Counted from the stretch's first letter, positions 27,524 to 35,454 are shown. The stretch is DNA of 64,000 nucleotides from GCA-003244245 sp963712995 (GCA_963712995.1 CAVQKH010000022.1:248001-312000), one strand, 5' to 3'. Program-made: numbers and translations. Notes: generated from the sequence alone by a model not told the origin.

Positions 27524-29683
27524 CTAAACCAGCGGAAGCGGCCAGCGCATCCAGTTCGTGTCACTGCCTAGTGACACGAACTGGATGGTCGAGTTCGCTA
27601 CTACGTGGAAACAACGCGCGTCCGGATTCCCCAACCGGTTCCACGACTCGTAAGCGGTCTCGACGGTATCCCACAGTCGACGGCATCCGCCCTGAATAAC
27701 ACGATAGTATCCATCGGTCTCGGGTTCGCTGATGACTTGAGCGTGCGCGCCGTCCCCGGCATACATGAGAAGTCCCGGTCGGCTAATCTTCTCCATCGGA
27801 TCGAAAACTTCAGTCGAGCAGATCATGTGAAGCCCGGGGAGTTCCAGTTGAAGCAACCAGGAGAAATCGTCATTCAGAACATCGATGGGAGATAATGAGG
27901 TCATCCTTCTGGTGACCTTTCTCGCGCCGACCACGATCGAGGACTCTTCATGTCGAAGCGGACTGCTCAGCTGTCGTCGCAGCCACATGAAATTGCCACC
28001 ACAACGCACGACAGGGCCGATTACCTCGTCGTCATCATCGTCGTCTTGCTTGCTCAGCAGGCACAGCACGCCGGCAACGTCACCACGGAGATTGATGAGC
28101 ATCACCCCCGCGGGTGCCAATTGCTCGATCCACGCCAGGGGAATCTCCGGGACCGCGCAGGTGGCGATAATTCGATCATAAGGGCCGTGGCCCGGGACGC
28201 CAGCCAGGCCGTCGCCGGCCACTAACATCGGAGAATGGTCGAGTTCGTCGAGTCGTTGCCTGGCCGCGTGTACCAGATCTGGATCGATATCGATGCTGAC
28301 GACGTTTCTCCCGCCGAGACGGTGGGCCAGCAACGCCGCGTTGTACCCCGTGCCAGTACCGATCTCCAGTACGCGATGGCCGTCGCGGAGATCCAGTGCT
28401 TCCAACATTTCGATCATGAGGCTGGGCATCGTCGATGAACTTGTGGGTAACGCAGCACCCGGACCATCAGCAGCCTGTGTCAAAGGGTGTGGACGACGCT
28501 GAACGACAAGCGTCACATCTGAATACGCCCGATCCAGCCACGCGTTGACATCTGCCTCCGGGGCAACCGTGTCAGAATCCGTCACGTCGGTCCCGGCCGG
28601 AACAAACAGGTGACGAGGGGTTTGCTCCACCGCCGCGCGCCATACCTCACTACGGAGAACACCGCGCTCGGCAAGGCTGTCCGCGAGCGCCCTAGCGCGC
28701 TCCTGCCAAGCTGTAGTAATGGGTGACCTCACACCGACGCCTCGGCCAGTAAATCCGCCACCGCGGCAGTTATCGGGAGTCCCGTCTCTCGCTTCTATCC
28801 ACCCGAACTGACCATTCGCATTGCATTCCAGAAAATACCAATAGTCGTCAGTGACTGCGAAATCGAAAGCGCCGTACAGGAGACCGAAATGTTTCATATA
28901 GGCCAAAATTCCATTGGATACACATGCGGGCAGTTCGACCGGTTCGTAGCGGAGTGAGGAGTAATCGATCCGCCAGTCCAGATATGCGTCTGGTGAAGTC
29001 GCGTGGATCGCCACTCCAAAAATACGTTGGCCGACTACGGTTACGCGCGCATCGTAACGTTTTGGAACCCATTCTTGGAAGAGGTTCATTGTCAACGAAA
29101 GATCAGCATTGTTGAAATCGGCAGCCGCGATTCTAGTTGTGAATACTAACTGCAGCTCGTCTCCGGTGACGATATTCGCTGCTGATAGGGGCTTGTATAC
29201 AACGCCCTGTTCCGCAGCCTGGCAGAAGGCGCGAGCTTGATCTGGGTCGCTAGTCAGTAACGTACGCGGAGTTGTCAGTCCGCAGCTCGCCGCAGCGCTT
29301 AGTTGTGCAGGTTTGAACTCCGCATCCGCCACCCTGCTGGGATGGTTGACCCAGCGGGTGACTATAGAGAAGAAGAGTCCCCCGAATCCTCGTCGTGCTT
29401 CGGCGACGGCGAATGTGAGATCGCTGCCGATCACGTCATCCGGAAAAACGAAGTTAGTGGGGCGTCGGTAATAGATAGACTTCACTCGGTCCAGTGAGAC
29501 CTGACTGCTCTGGGCCTTCAGCCAGCCTCGCCAGCCGAGTTTGCCGTGCAACTCGGCGTTGACGGTCAAGTGAACTGGAAAATCCGCCACATCAAACCTG
29601 TTCACCGTTTCGCCCCGACAAGTGAGCTCGGCGACAAGTCGGTCTGCGGTTCGATCGTTGGCGTTGGTAAGAACCAGAATCAT
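27524..29683 (-). CDS. Graspetide maturase: ATP-grasp ligase and PIMT-type methyltransferase in one frame (locus A)
   Basis: 719 residues from the ATG at 29683. Residues 1-310 are an ATP-grasp RiPP maturase (SIYYRRPTNF, NHPSRVADAEFKPAQL, EWVPKRYDARVTVVG, FLECNANGQFGW) that would form side-chain ester or amide links in the precursor. From about residue 318 the protein is a PIMT homologue (RHLFVPAG, VLEIGTGTGYNAALLAHRLG), related to enzymes that turn Asp into aspartimide. In locus B the same proteins are separate with a GTGA overlap. Here, reading 28729-28783 in another frame restores the ligase-type ending GLPITAAVADLLAEASV and a TGA that overlaps a GTG at 28732 in the same way. One extra G in the ggg at 28781-28783 therefore creates the fusion. 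It could be real, programmed, or an error. Confidence 0.85.
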   Translation of the reverse strand: MILVLTNANDRTADRLVAELTCRGETVNRFDVADFPVHLTVNAELHGKLGWRGWLKAQSSQVSLDRVKSIYYRRPTNFVFPDDVIGSDLTFAVAEARRGFGGLFFSIVTRWVNHPSRVADAEFKPAQLSAAASCGLTTPRTLLTSDPDQARAFCQAAEQGVVYKPLSAANIVTGDELQLVFTTRIAAADFNNADLSLTMNLFQEWVPKRYDARVTVVGQRIFGVAIHATSPDAYLDWRIDYSSLRYEPVELPACVSNGILAYMKHFGLLYGAFDFAVTDDYWYFLECNANGQFGWIEARDGTPDNCRGGGFTGRGVGVRSPITTAWQERARALADSLAERGVLRSEVWRAAVEQTPRHLFVPAGTDVTDSDTVAPEADVNAWLDRAYSDVTLVVQRRPHPLTQAADGPGAALPTSSSTMPSLMIEMLEALDLRDGHRVLEIGTGTGYNAALLAHRLGGRNVVSIDIDPDLVHAARQRLDELDHSPMLVAGDGLAGVPGHGPYDRIIATCAVPEIPLAWIEQLAPAGVMLINLRGDVAGVLCLLSKQDDDDDDEVIGPVVRCGGNFMWLRRQLSSPLRHEESSIVVGARKVTRRMTSLSPIDVLNDDFSWLLQLELPGLHMICSTEVFDPMEKISRPGLLMYAGDGAHAQVISEPETDGYYRVIQGGCRRLWDTVETAYESWNRLGNPDARCFHVVANSTIQFVSLGSDTNWMRWPLPLV
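27548..27587. repeat. Perfect 18-bp hairpin inside the maturase 3' end
   Basis: Arms 27548-27565 (catccagttcgtgtcact) and 27570-27587 are exact inverse complements around a four-base loop. They encode the conserved C-terminal segment IQFVSLGSDTNW. It lies about 25 bp before the stop codon, so it may form a terminator or RNA-stability hairpin within coding sequence. Confidence 0.85.
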
Positions 29684-29726
29684 GATCAAATGTCAATCGA
29701 TCTCACGTTCGACCTCATTCGTGTCT

Positions 29727-29981
29727 TCATGGTTCTCCTCTTTTTCCGTCAATAATAATCTTGGTGTTTTCTTTCTTTATATCGATGGTGTAAGTCTTGG
29801 AGTGCTGGCCGCATTGAGGTGGTGCTCCGTCTATCCTCATTGGCATCCGCGCCAAGCGGACACCCAGAGGTCGCGCCCGAGGAGAGGTCGGTACATCCTC
29901 GGGTGTCCCGCGAGTGATGAGAGGAAACCGATCAATCGGTCCCATCAAGGGATCAACACCGTACCAGCCGAGCTGTGTCAT
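29727..29981 (-). CDS. Graspetide precursor peptide (locus A)
   Basis: 84 residues, ATG with AGAGGA about ten bases upstream. The middle motif RPLGVRLARM (37-46) parallels RPFGLRFARA in the locus B precursor and fits the GRASP-target leader pattern. The likely core after residue 60 (SKTYTIDIKKENTKIIIDGK) offers Thr and Lys acceptors (63, 65, 69, 70, 73, 74) and Asp/Glu donors (67, 71, 78). Asp-Gly pairs at 51-52 and 78-79 are candidate aspartimide sites. It is read just before the maturase on the same strand (44 bp between). Much lower GC than its neighbours in the last third suggests transfer. Confidence 0.78.
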   Translation of the reverse strand: MTQLGWYGVDPLMGPIDRFPLITRGTPEDVPTSPRARPLGVRLARMPMRIDGAPPQCGQHSKTYTIDIKKENTKIIIDGKRGEP

Positions 29982-30391
29982 CTAGTGGTGTCCTCTCAGG
30001 TCATACCCATCGGCCCGCAACGCAACGTTCGTCTGACGATGGCTGGCATCAAACGTACGTCACTGACGTCCGGGAGACGCGCATGCAACAATAACACTTT
30101 TCATGTATCGCAGCAAGGTTCGGTCGCTGACTTTACTGCCTTGCCAGTAGAGTGACTAGGTCAAACCGCTGTTGTCGACTGGCGCGGAGTGGTTGAGGAG
30201 GGAAGTCGATCGGGTGGTGAGGTCAGCTGAGTGGGTGCGAATTCCGGCCCCCCACCCGAGGCCCGGCTCGCCGCGCGAGCTGGACGCCTTGGGCCAGGAG
30301 ACCTCCCAGCATGGCCGATCCGGTGAGCAGCGGTTGCCGGAGATCTCCGACGTGGTAGTACCAGCTCACTGGGTGCCGCGAAGAACCGTGA
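29982..30391. other. Divergent region between graspetide locus A and a GntR regulator
   Basis: 410 bp holding promoters for the leftward precursor and the rightward regulator. An open frame at 30172-30408 shows no family features. Near 30060-30100 the sequence is less GC-rich (acgcgcatgcaacaataacac), as expected for a promoter. Confidence 0.4.
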
Positions 30392-31117
30392 ATGGCTGCT
30401 ATGTCTAGGACACGCGACGGTCGGTCTCGGCATCAACAGATCGCCGCCGACTTACGAGCGCAGATCATGTCTGGCGATCTAGCGCCGGGAGCGCAGCTCC
30501 CGTCGACCCAGCAGTTGGTCCAGCGGTACGCCGCAGCGAACGCCACTATTCAGCGCGCTCTTGCGGCGCTCAAGGACGAGGGCTTCGTCTATAGCCAGGT
30601 TGGCAAGGGCGTCTACGTGCGCGACAAGCAGCCCTTCGTGGTGCAGGTCGCCTCCTACTTCGCCCCTAGCCCGACCGGCTATAGCTACCGGCTGCTGGAC
30701 GTCACCGAACGTCAGCCGCCTGCCGAGATCACCCATGCTCTCAATCTGACCGACGACGGTAGGGCCGTAGTGCGTAAACGTTTGCTTCTGCATGACGGTG
30801 ACCCCGTAGAGCTGTCCAGTTCGTACTACCCAGCCGAGATCGCTACCGGCAGCCCGTTGGCAGGACGCTCCAGGATCTCCGGTGGCGCCCCGCATGTGCT
30901 CGCCACGCTCGGCTACCCGCAACGGAATTTCACCGATCGCCTGTCTGCGCGACTGCCCACCACCGAGGAACTCGAAACCCTGGAACTACCCGGCGACGTG
31001 CCCGTCATCCGCCAGTTCCGCGTCATCTACTCCGACCAGCATCGACCGGTCGAAGCGTCGATCCTGATCAAAGGTGCCCACCGCTACGAGCTGCTATACC
31101 AACAAGCAATCCCCTGA
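30392..31117 (+). CDS. GntR-family regulator with UTRA ligand domain
   Basis: 241 residues. Winged helix at about 12-75 (RHQQIAADLRAQIMSGDLAPG, then GFVYSQVGKGVYVR; the first segment is one residue over a contiguous family block so only key residues count: Q, D, G). The UTRA domain follows (RLLLHDGDPVELSSSYYP, IRQFRVIYSDQHRPVEAS). ATG at 30392 or 30401. Members of this KorSA-like branch are often transcription switches in actinomycete mobile elements or secondary-metabolite loci. Its head-to-head position makes it a candidate regulator of locus A. Confidence 0.88.
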   Translation: MAAMSRTRDGRSRHQQIAADLRAQIMSGDLAPGAQLPSTQQLVQRYAAANATIQRALAALKDEGFVYSQVGKGVYVRDKQPFVVQVASYFAPSPTGYSYRLLDVTERQPPAEITHALNLTDDGRAVVRKRLLLHDGDPVELSSSYYPAEIATGSPLAGRSRISGGAPHVLATLGYPQRNFTDRLSARLPTTEELETLELPGDVPVIRQFRVIYSDQHRPVEASILIKGAHRYELLYQQAIP

Positions 31118-31156
31118 CCATCGCGTCTGTGCCGTGTTGTGGATCCGCGTCGCTGA

Positions 31157-31759
31157 TCATTCGATTCCGGTGGTTCCCGCCGTCGGCGGTTCGGTGAGTC
31201 GGCGTTGCTCGGCGAGCAGGTCGTCCACCGATGCGCTCCCGCTGGCGTAGCGGGAACCGATCTCGGCGTTGCAGGTGTCCACCACGTGCTGCACTTCGCG
31301 GCGGCGCTGGGACACCGAGGTCTCCTCCGTCTGGTAGGCGGCCAGGGCATCGTCGAGCGTGTCGCTAGGCAGCGCCGAGACGTCCGACAGGTCGACATCG
31401 GCGACCAGCGCCTCGACGTGGCGGCGGTGCGCCTCTGCTTGCGAGGGCAGCAGCGTCTGGTGGCGGCCTGAGCCGGTGGCCGGGCCCACCGCGTTCTCCG
31501 CCAGGATCCGGGCCAGCTCGGTGATGACGGGGGCGCTGCCACCCTCCTGACGACGGCGTTGCTCGGCGCGCACGATGTCGATCCGGGCGTGCAACAGCCG
31601 GCGAAGGTAGGACAGGTCGGTCTCCTCCTGCGCCGCGAGGTCCCGTCGCGCCCGTAGGTCCCCCAATTCGAGTTCGCCGAGGTCCGCGACGTACGCCGGG
31701 TCCAGCACCCGATCGATCCGCCGACGCCCACCAGGACGTATCTCGATCACGCCGACCAT
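31157..31759 (-). CDS. RsiG-like protein with c-di-GMP-binding helix motifs
   Basis: 200 residues, helical. RsiG is the streptomycete anti-sigma factor that holds sigma WhiG when loaded with c-di-GMP, using two E(x)3S(x)2R(x)3Q(x)3D helix motifs. Here the second is perfect (E in EETSVSQRRREVQHVVD). The first reads ETDLSYLRRLLHARID, with His where Gln is usual. The start (RPGGRRRIDRVLDPAYVADL) also fits the family. It lies beside ygfZ and a Fur gene, much as in streptomycetes. The matching sigma factor is not in the window. Confidence 0.8.
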   Translation of the reverse strand: MVGVIEIRPGGRRRIDRVLDPAYVADLGELELGDLRARRDLAAQEETDLSYLRRLLHARIDIVRAEQRRRQEGGSAPVITELARILAENAVGPATGSGRHQTLLPSQAEAHRRHVEALVADVDLSDVSALPSDTLDDALAAYQTEETSVSQRRREVQHVVDTCNAEIGSRYASGSASVDDLLAEQRRLTEPPTAGTTGIE

Positions 31760-31773
31760 CCTGACACCATCGG

Positions 31774-32805
31774 TCAGCCGCGCAGGCGGCGCAGGGCGGC
31801 GCGGCCGGGGGGCTCGCCGGAGTCGGGGGGGATGGAGTCGGGGTCGATCTCCGCGGCGGCCTCGCCCGCGAGCAGGGGGGTGGTGGGGTCCAGCGAGCGC
31901 TTCAGCAGGGCCAGGGCGATGGAGCCCAGCTCGTGATGGGTGGCCACGGTGCCCACCCGGCCGACCACACGCTCACCGGCCCGTACCGGGTCACCGGTGA
32001 TGGGTGCCTTCTCGGGTGACTCCAGATGCAGCAGCACCATCCGCCGGGGCGGGCGGCCCAGATTGGACACCCGGGCGACCGTCTCCTGGCCCCGGTAGCA
32101 CCCCTTGTCCAGGTGCACCGCGGGACCGATCCAGCCGACTTCGTGCGGAATGGTGCGCTCGTCGGTGTCGATGCCCAGCCGCGGGCGCAGCGCCGCCGCC
32201 CGGATGGCCTCGTACGCCCAGCTGCCGGCCGGGGTGGCACCGGCCTCGACGAGCCGTTGCCAGACCCTGACGAGCTCCTCGCGCGGCACCAGCAGATCCG
32301 TCCGGCCCGCCACCGCGCGCACGAACCCGCCCAGCTCGGCGACCCGCGCGATCACCTGGTCAGCATCGGGGCCCAGCAGGGACAGCACGGCCAGTTCCGC
32401 CGTCGCATCCCGTGGCGTCACCTTCGACCAGAAGACCATCGAGTTCAGGTAGGCCAGTAACTCCGGCGCCCGCCCTGGCTCGGTGTCCAGCCATACCGTG
32501 CCGTCGACGTGAGAGAGCACGGCGTGGTGCTCGACGTGCCCCCGCAGGTCCAGCACCAGCGCCTCGGTGTGCTCGCCCTCGCCCAGCATGAGCAGGTGCT
32601 GGGAGGTGATGGTGTGCAGCCAACCCAGCCGGTCTTCGCCGGGAACGGCGATGACCTCGCGGTTCGACCGGTCGACCAGAGCGGCGCCGCGCTCGGCGGC
32701 GCGCTGCTCACCCAGCGGGTCGCCGTGGTGCCAGGCCACCCCGGGGTCGGGCGAGTCCCCAGGCGGGGGCACCGCGCCCGGCAGTTCCAGCAGCGGCGAG
32801 CTCAC
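31774..32805 (-). CDS. ygfZ: YgfZ/GcvT-like folate-binding protein
   Basis: 343 residues from the GTG at 32805. The family hallmark K-G-C-Y-x-G-Q-E is present (DKGCYRGQETVAR) in the C-terminal third, after the tetrahydrofolate-binding GcvT-like barrel (LDLRGHVEHHAVLSHVDG). YgfZ helps repair and assemble some iron-sulfur enzymes. Its start overlaps the fur stop by 4 bp (GTGA), so the two are an operon. Confidence 0.92.
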   Translation of the reverse strand: MSSPLLELPGAVPPPGDSPDPGVAWHHGDPLGEQRAAERGAALVDRSNREVIAVPGEDRLGWLHTITSQHLLMLGEGEHTEALVLDLRGHVEHHAVLSHVDGTVWLDTEPGRAPELLAYLNSMVFWSKVTPRDATAELAVLSLLGPDADQVIARVAELGGFVRAVAGRTDLLVPREELVRVWQRLVEAGATPAGSWAYEAIRAAALRPRLGIDTDERTIPHEVGWIGPAVHLDKGCYRGQETVARVSNLGRPPRRMVLLHLESPEKAPITGDPVRAGERVVGRVGTVATHHELGSIALALLKRSLDPTTPLLAGEAAAEIDPDSIPPDSGEPPGRAALRRLRG

Positions 32806-33242
32806 GAGACGGTGCTCTCCATCGTGACTCCGGCGTGCTCGGTACAGCGCCCGGACAGCGCCAGGTGGCTGGGATCCAGCACGAACCCGAACCGCTCTCG
32901 CAACCGCGCGGTGAGCTCGATCAGCTCCGCCGGCGGTACCTCGGTGATCTCGCCACAGCGGTGGCACACCAGGTGGACGTGATCATGCGCCTGGGTGGAG
33001 TAACTCGGTGCGCCGTGTCCGAGGTGGGTGTGCCGCACCAGGTCGAGACCCTCCAGCAGTTCCAGGGTGCGGTAGATGGTGGTGATGTTGACCGCGGGCG
33101 CGACGCGCTGGACGTGCTCGCAGATCCGCTCCGGGGTGGCGTGCTCCAGTTCGCGCACCGCATCGAGCACGAGCTGCCGTTGCGGGGTCATCCGCATCCC
33201 CCGTTCATGCAGGGTGCGCCGCAGGCTGGTGTCCACAACCAT
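32802..33242 (-). CDS. Fur-family metal-dependent repressor
   Basis: 146 residues from the ATG at 33242 (a GTG at 33236 is also possible). Winged helix: MRMTPQRQLVLDAV, then NITTIYRTLELLEGLDLV. Metal ligands include the HDHVH cluster and one CHRC motif; a second CxxC is absent. The position next to ygfZ and the RsiG-like gene resembles that of the streptomycete nickel regulator Nur, so nickel sensing is as likely as iron sensing. No metal transporter is nearby to decide. Confidence 0.88.
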   Translation of the reverse strand: MVVDTSLRRTLHERGMRMTPQRQLVLDAVRELEHATPERICEHVQRVAPAVNITTIYRTLELLEGLDLVRHTHLGHGAPSYSTQAHDHVHLVCHRCGEITEVPPAELIELTARLRERFGFVLDPSHLALSGRCTEHAGVTMESTVS

Positions 33243-33298
33243 GATGGTAGCGCTGGGTGCCGCACTCAGGCGGGTATTGCCGCCGCCGCGCATTAACG

Positions 33299-33328
33299 TT
33301 GCCGAACCCACCGCGGCGCGGTTAGCGT
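33299..33328 (+). promoter_or_regulatory. Candidate sigma-70-type promoter of a small transcription unit
   Basis: TTGCCG at 33299-33304 and TAGCGT at 33323-33328 are 18 bp apart. The start point would be near 33335, just ahead of the very strong ribosome-binding site at 33342-33352. It is divergent from fur. Confidence 0.5.
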
Positions 33329-33359
33329 GCAAGCACACGGGAAAGGAGGTGGTCCAGCG

Positions 33360-33398
33360 TTGAACGGCTATAGGACTCGTGAGGTGGCTGCCAGCTAG
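33360..33398 (+). CDS. Possible 12-residue leader ORF behind a very strong ribosome-binding site
   Basis: GAAAGGAGGTGG at 33341-33352 is nearly a full anti-16S match. Seven bases later a TTG opens a 12-codon frame (MNGYRTREVAAS, TAG stop). A GTG at 33379 in another frame opens a much longer, Pro/Arg-rich frame. Either the short peptide is real, or ribosomes shift frame or use the later start. I cannot name a family. Confidence 0.35.
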   Translation: MNGYRTREVAAS

Positions 33399-33488
33399 AG
33401 CCGCCGACGGCCGTGGAAGGCCACCTCCACCTGGCACCCCGTCTTGTCACGACGGTGTGGACTGCGAGAGGCGGCCGGCGAATCCAAG

Positions 33489-33573
33489 GCAGTCACCCAG
33501 CCCCCGGGATCGTCTGAGCCCCAGTCCCGCTCAGACTTGCCGCCCCCAGCGGCAGATCCCGGGGGCTGACTGC
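33489..33573 (+). ncRNA. Possible structured RNA with a three-way junction
   Basis: Outer stem: 33498-33511 (cagcccccgggatc) pairs perfectly with 33555-33568, and it is extended by 33489-33493 with 33569-33573 around a four-base bulge. Inside are two further perfect hairpins: 33512-33518 with 33530-33536, and 33538-33543 with 33549-33554. Almost every base is used. It lies within the small transcription unit that begins near 33335. Confidence 0.5.
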
Positions 33574-33583
33574 TGTTCGGGGC

Positions 33584-33645
33584 GCGTTCTGGGGACAGAC
33601 TGCAGTAATCGAGCACAGTTTTACTGCAGTCTGTCCCCAGAACGC
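33584..33645. repeat. 25-bp perfect palindrome (copy 2 of the purL-end element)
   Basis: Arms 33584-33608 and 33621-33645, 12-base loop. The arm differs from copy 1 (21916-21979) at only one internal base plus its ends, while the loops differ. It lies 22 bp beyond the stop of the leftward gene at 33668 and ends the small rightward unit, so it may terminate both. Confidence 0.9.
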
Positions 33646-33667
33646 AGTAAGTGGGGGAGTGGGTGGG

Positions 33668-34306
33668 TCAGCCGGCTACGCGGTGGAGGCGGGCGGAGGC
33701 GTGGGGTTGTAGGGGCTGGGCGACCATGGCGCGTTGCTCTACGTAGGCTAGGTCGCCGTCGACGATGCCGTAGAGGCGGTGGGCGCCGGTGACCTCCTTG
33801 GCCGAGGCGCTGCGCACCACGGCGTCGGTGGACAGCTCCCACGAGGTCTGGTTGCGGGGCCGCCCGTAGTAGAGCTCCACGATGCCGGTGCCGTGCGCGG
33901 CGAGCACCTCGATGGTGTCATCGGCCTGGGGGCGCCAGAACCCGGTTTCCCGGGCCGCCGGCCGGATCACGTTGCCGGCCTCGTCGAGCAGCCACGCCCG
34001 CGCCTCGTAACGCAGGAACGGCCGCCCGTCGTGGCAGAACACCACCTGCTGACCGAAGTGGTACGGCCCGTCAATCGTCGGATAGACGATCTCTCCGGTG
34101 CCTCGCCAGACACCGACCAGGGGCAGCAACGTGAGGCAGCGCGGGTGCAGCTCGGGGCCCTCACGCAGGTTCGCGGTGTCACCGGGAACCGGGAGATCGG
34201 TGAACTCGGGAATGTTGCGGATACCGGTGTGCTGCGCGCGCTGCGCAGCCACTCGCAGGGCGTCGTCGCTGCTGGAATCATCGGGGGCTGCCACGCCCGA
34301 GATCAT
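33668..34306 (-). CDS. FABP-like/nitrobindin heme protein
   Basis: 212 residues of the THAP4/nitrobindin-like family (annotated as FABP family). LLPLVGVWRGTGEI is the signature near the barrel start, and the proximal heme histidine is expected in the C-terminal LQPHASARLHRV. Family members are small beta-barrels that bind ferric heme and act on nitric oxide or peroxynitrite. It is followed by a secreted cupredoxin-like lipoprotein gene on the same strand upstream, 18 bp away. Confidence 0.9.
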   Translation of the reverse strand: MISGVAAPDDSSSDDALRVAAQRAQHTGIRNIPEFTDLPVPGDTANLREGPELHPRCLTLLPLVGVWRGTGEIVYPTIDGPYHFGQQVVFCHDGRPFLRYEARAWLLDEAGNVIRPAARETGFWRPQADDTIEVLAAHGTGIVELYYGRPRNQTSWELSTDAVVRSASAKEVTGAHRLYGIVDGDLAYVEQRAMVAQPLQPHASARLHRVAG

Positions 34307-34324
34307 AGAACGGCCGGCCCGGCA

Positions 34325-34717
34325 TCAGCCCACTTGTAGCTGCAGCAGTTGCAGCTTGGCGTCCTCCAGTTCCACCTCGAAGACACCGGGGGTGTTCGCG
34401 GTGAACGCGACCGACCCGGTAGCGCCGGCGGGAACCCTGGTCTTGCGGTCGTAACCGTGCACATGGATCTCGTCAGCCACATCGCTGCTCACCGACAGCA
34501 CGATCGGGGTACCCAGGGGCACCGCGACCCGGCCGACGTCGCCGCTGGCCTTGCCGCCTTGGACCTTGACGCTGATCGTGCGCACGGTGGGTGCGGCCGG
34601 TGCGGGTGCTGCCCCCGCTGCCGCACCGCTGGGCGCCGTGCCGGCCTCGTTCCCGCAGCCGGCGAGTACACCCACCGCCACTGCGCCCGCCGCCACCAGA
34701 ATCGCCACCCGACTCAC
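34325..34717 (-). CDS. Cupredoxin-like lipoprotein
   Basis: 130 residues from a GTG. Signal peptide with lipobox LAGC at about residue 18-21, then an Ala/Pro-rich linker and a beta-rich domain (VPLGTPIVLSVSSDVADEIHVHGYD, of which the HVHGYD is the key part; then NTPGVFEVELED) resembling the cupredoxin domain of EfeO-type proteins. Full copper ligands are not obvious. Likely co-transcribed with the nitrobindin-like gene. Confidence 0.8.
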   Translation of the reverse strand: MSRVAILVAAGAVAVGVLAGCGNEAGTAPSGAAAGAAPAPAAPTVRTISVKVQGGKASGDVGRVAVPLGTPIVLSVSSDVADEIHVHGYDRKTRVPAGATGSVAFTANTPGVFEVELEDAKLQLLQLQVG

Positions 34718-34822
34718 TTGCCTACCTCCCCTGTTACCGGCTGTGCAAGGGCGCTTAGCCTGCCATGACCTTAATCATGTGTATACAGTGGGATACTGAT
34801 GCACATCTTGGAGGTGGGGGCG

Positions 34823-35023
34823 GTGCGCACGAATATCGATATCGACGACGAACTGCTGGCCGAGGCTGCGCAGATAGCCGGCACGACGACGAAGAAATCG
34901 ACGGTGGAGGCGGCGCTGCGGGAGCTCATCCGGCAGCACAAGGTGCGGCGGGTCCTCGAGCTGTGGGGCAACTTCGACTGGGAGGGCGACCTGCACGAGA
35001 TGCGGCGCAGCCGCTCAGAGTGA
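34823..35023 (+). CDS. vapB: VapB-type antitoxin
   Basis: 66 residues from the GTG at 34823, which follows GGAGGTGGGGG. RTNIDIDDELLAEAAQIAG is the typical ribbon-helix-helix start of the VapB/DUF2191 family; the tail (LWGNFDWEGDLHEMRRSR) contacts the toxin. GTATAC...GATAC at about 34781-34795 is a plausible autoregulatory operator just upstream. GTGA overlap with the toxin gene. Confidence 0.9.
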   Translation: MRTNIDIDDELLAEAAQIAGTTTKKSTVEAALRELIRQHKVRRVLELWGNFDWEGDLHEMRRSRSE

Positions 35024-35427
35024 TCTCGGTCATCATCGACTCCAGTGTGTGGATCGATTTCCTCGCCGGAAAGCCCACCTGGCAGGCGCTGAACCTGCGC
35101 GAGCGGATCCGCCGGGGGGAGCCGATCGGGCTGACCGACATCGTGCTCACCGAGCTGCTGCGGGGTGCCCGTGATGATCAAGAACTGGCCAGGTTGGAGA
35201 ACTATCTCGGGGTGTTCGAGGTGGCTCAGCTGGAGTCGTTGGAGGATTTTCGGCTCGCTGCGGCGTTGTATCGGGTCGGTCGCGCGGTCGGCACCCCGAT
35301 CCGCGCTCTCACCGGCTGTCTCATCGCTGCGGTGTGCATCCGGGAGCGGCTGCCCCTGCTGCACGATGACCGCGACTTCGATCGCCTGGCCGGCCTGAGC
35401 GAACTCGCCGTCGTGCGCCTGCCCTGA
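35020..35427 (+). CDS. vapC: VapC-type PIN-domain ribonuclease toxin
   Basis: 135 residues. The acidic residues are in IIDSSVWIDFL, TDIVLTELLRG, and LLHDDRDFDRLA. The usual third-position Asp is replaced by a Thr/Cys pair (RALTGCLIAAVC), where VapC proteins mostly have D-x-L-I-A-A; that may weaken activity. Start overlaps the antitoxin stop. Confidence 0.9.
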   Translation: MISVIIDSSVWIDFLAGKPTWQALNLRERIRRGEPIGLTDIVLTELLRGARDDQELARLENYLGVFEVAQLESLEDFRLAAALYRVGRAVGTPIRALTGCLIAAVCIRERLPLLHDDRDFDRLAGLSELAVVRLP

Positions 35428-35454
35428 GTCCGGCGCCGCCGGCCTCACGTGAGC

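Noticed and set aside
27039..27527. 162-codon plus-strand frame opposite the TPR regulator
   Set aside because: Antisense to the helix-turn-helix domain and without motifs.
29686..29730. 14-codon frame (MKTRMRSNVRSIDI) between locus A precursor and maturase, starting in the precursor stop
   Set aside because: Basic, very short and not conserved in layout with locus B; more likely spacer, though it might couple translation.
30172..30408. 78-codon plus-strand frame before the GntR gene
   Set aside because: No ribosome-binding site or family features; overlaps the GntR start region.
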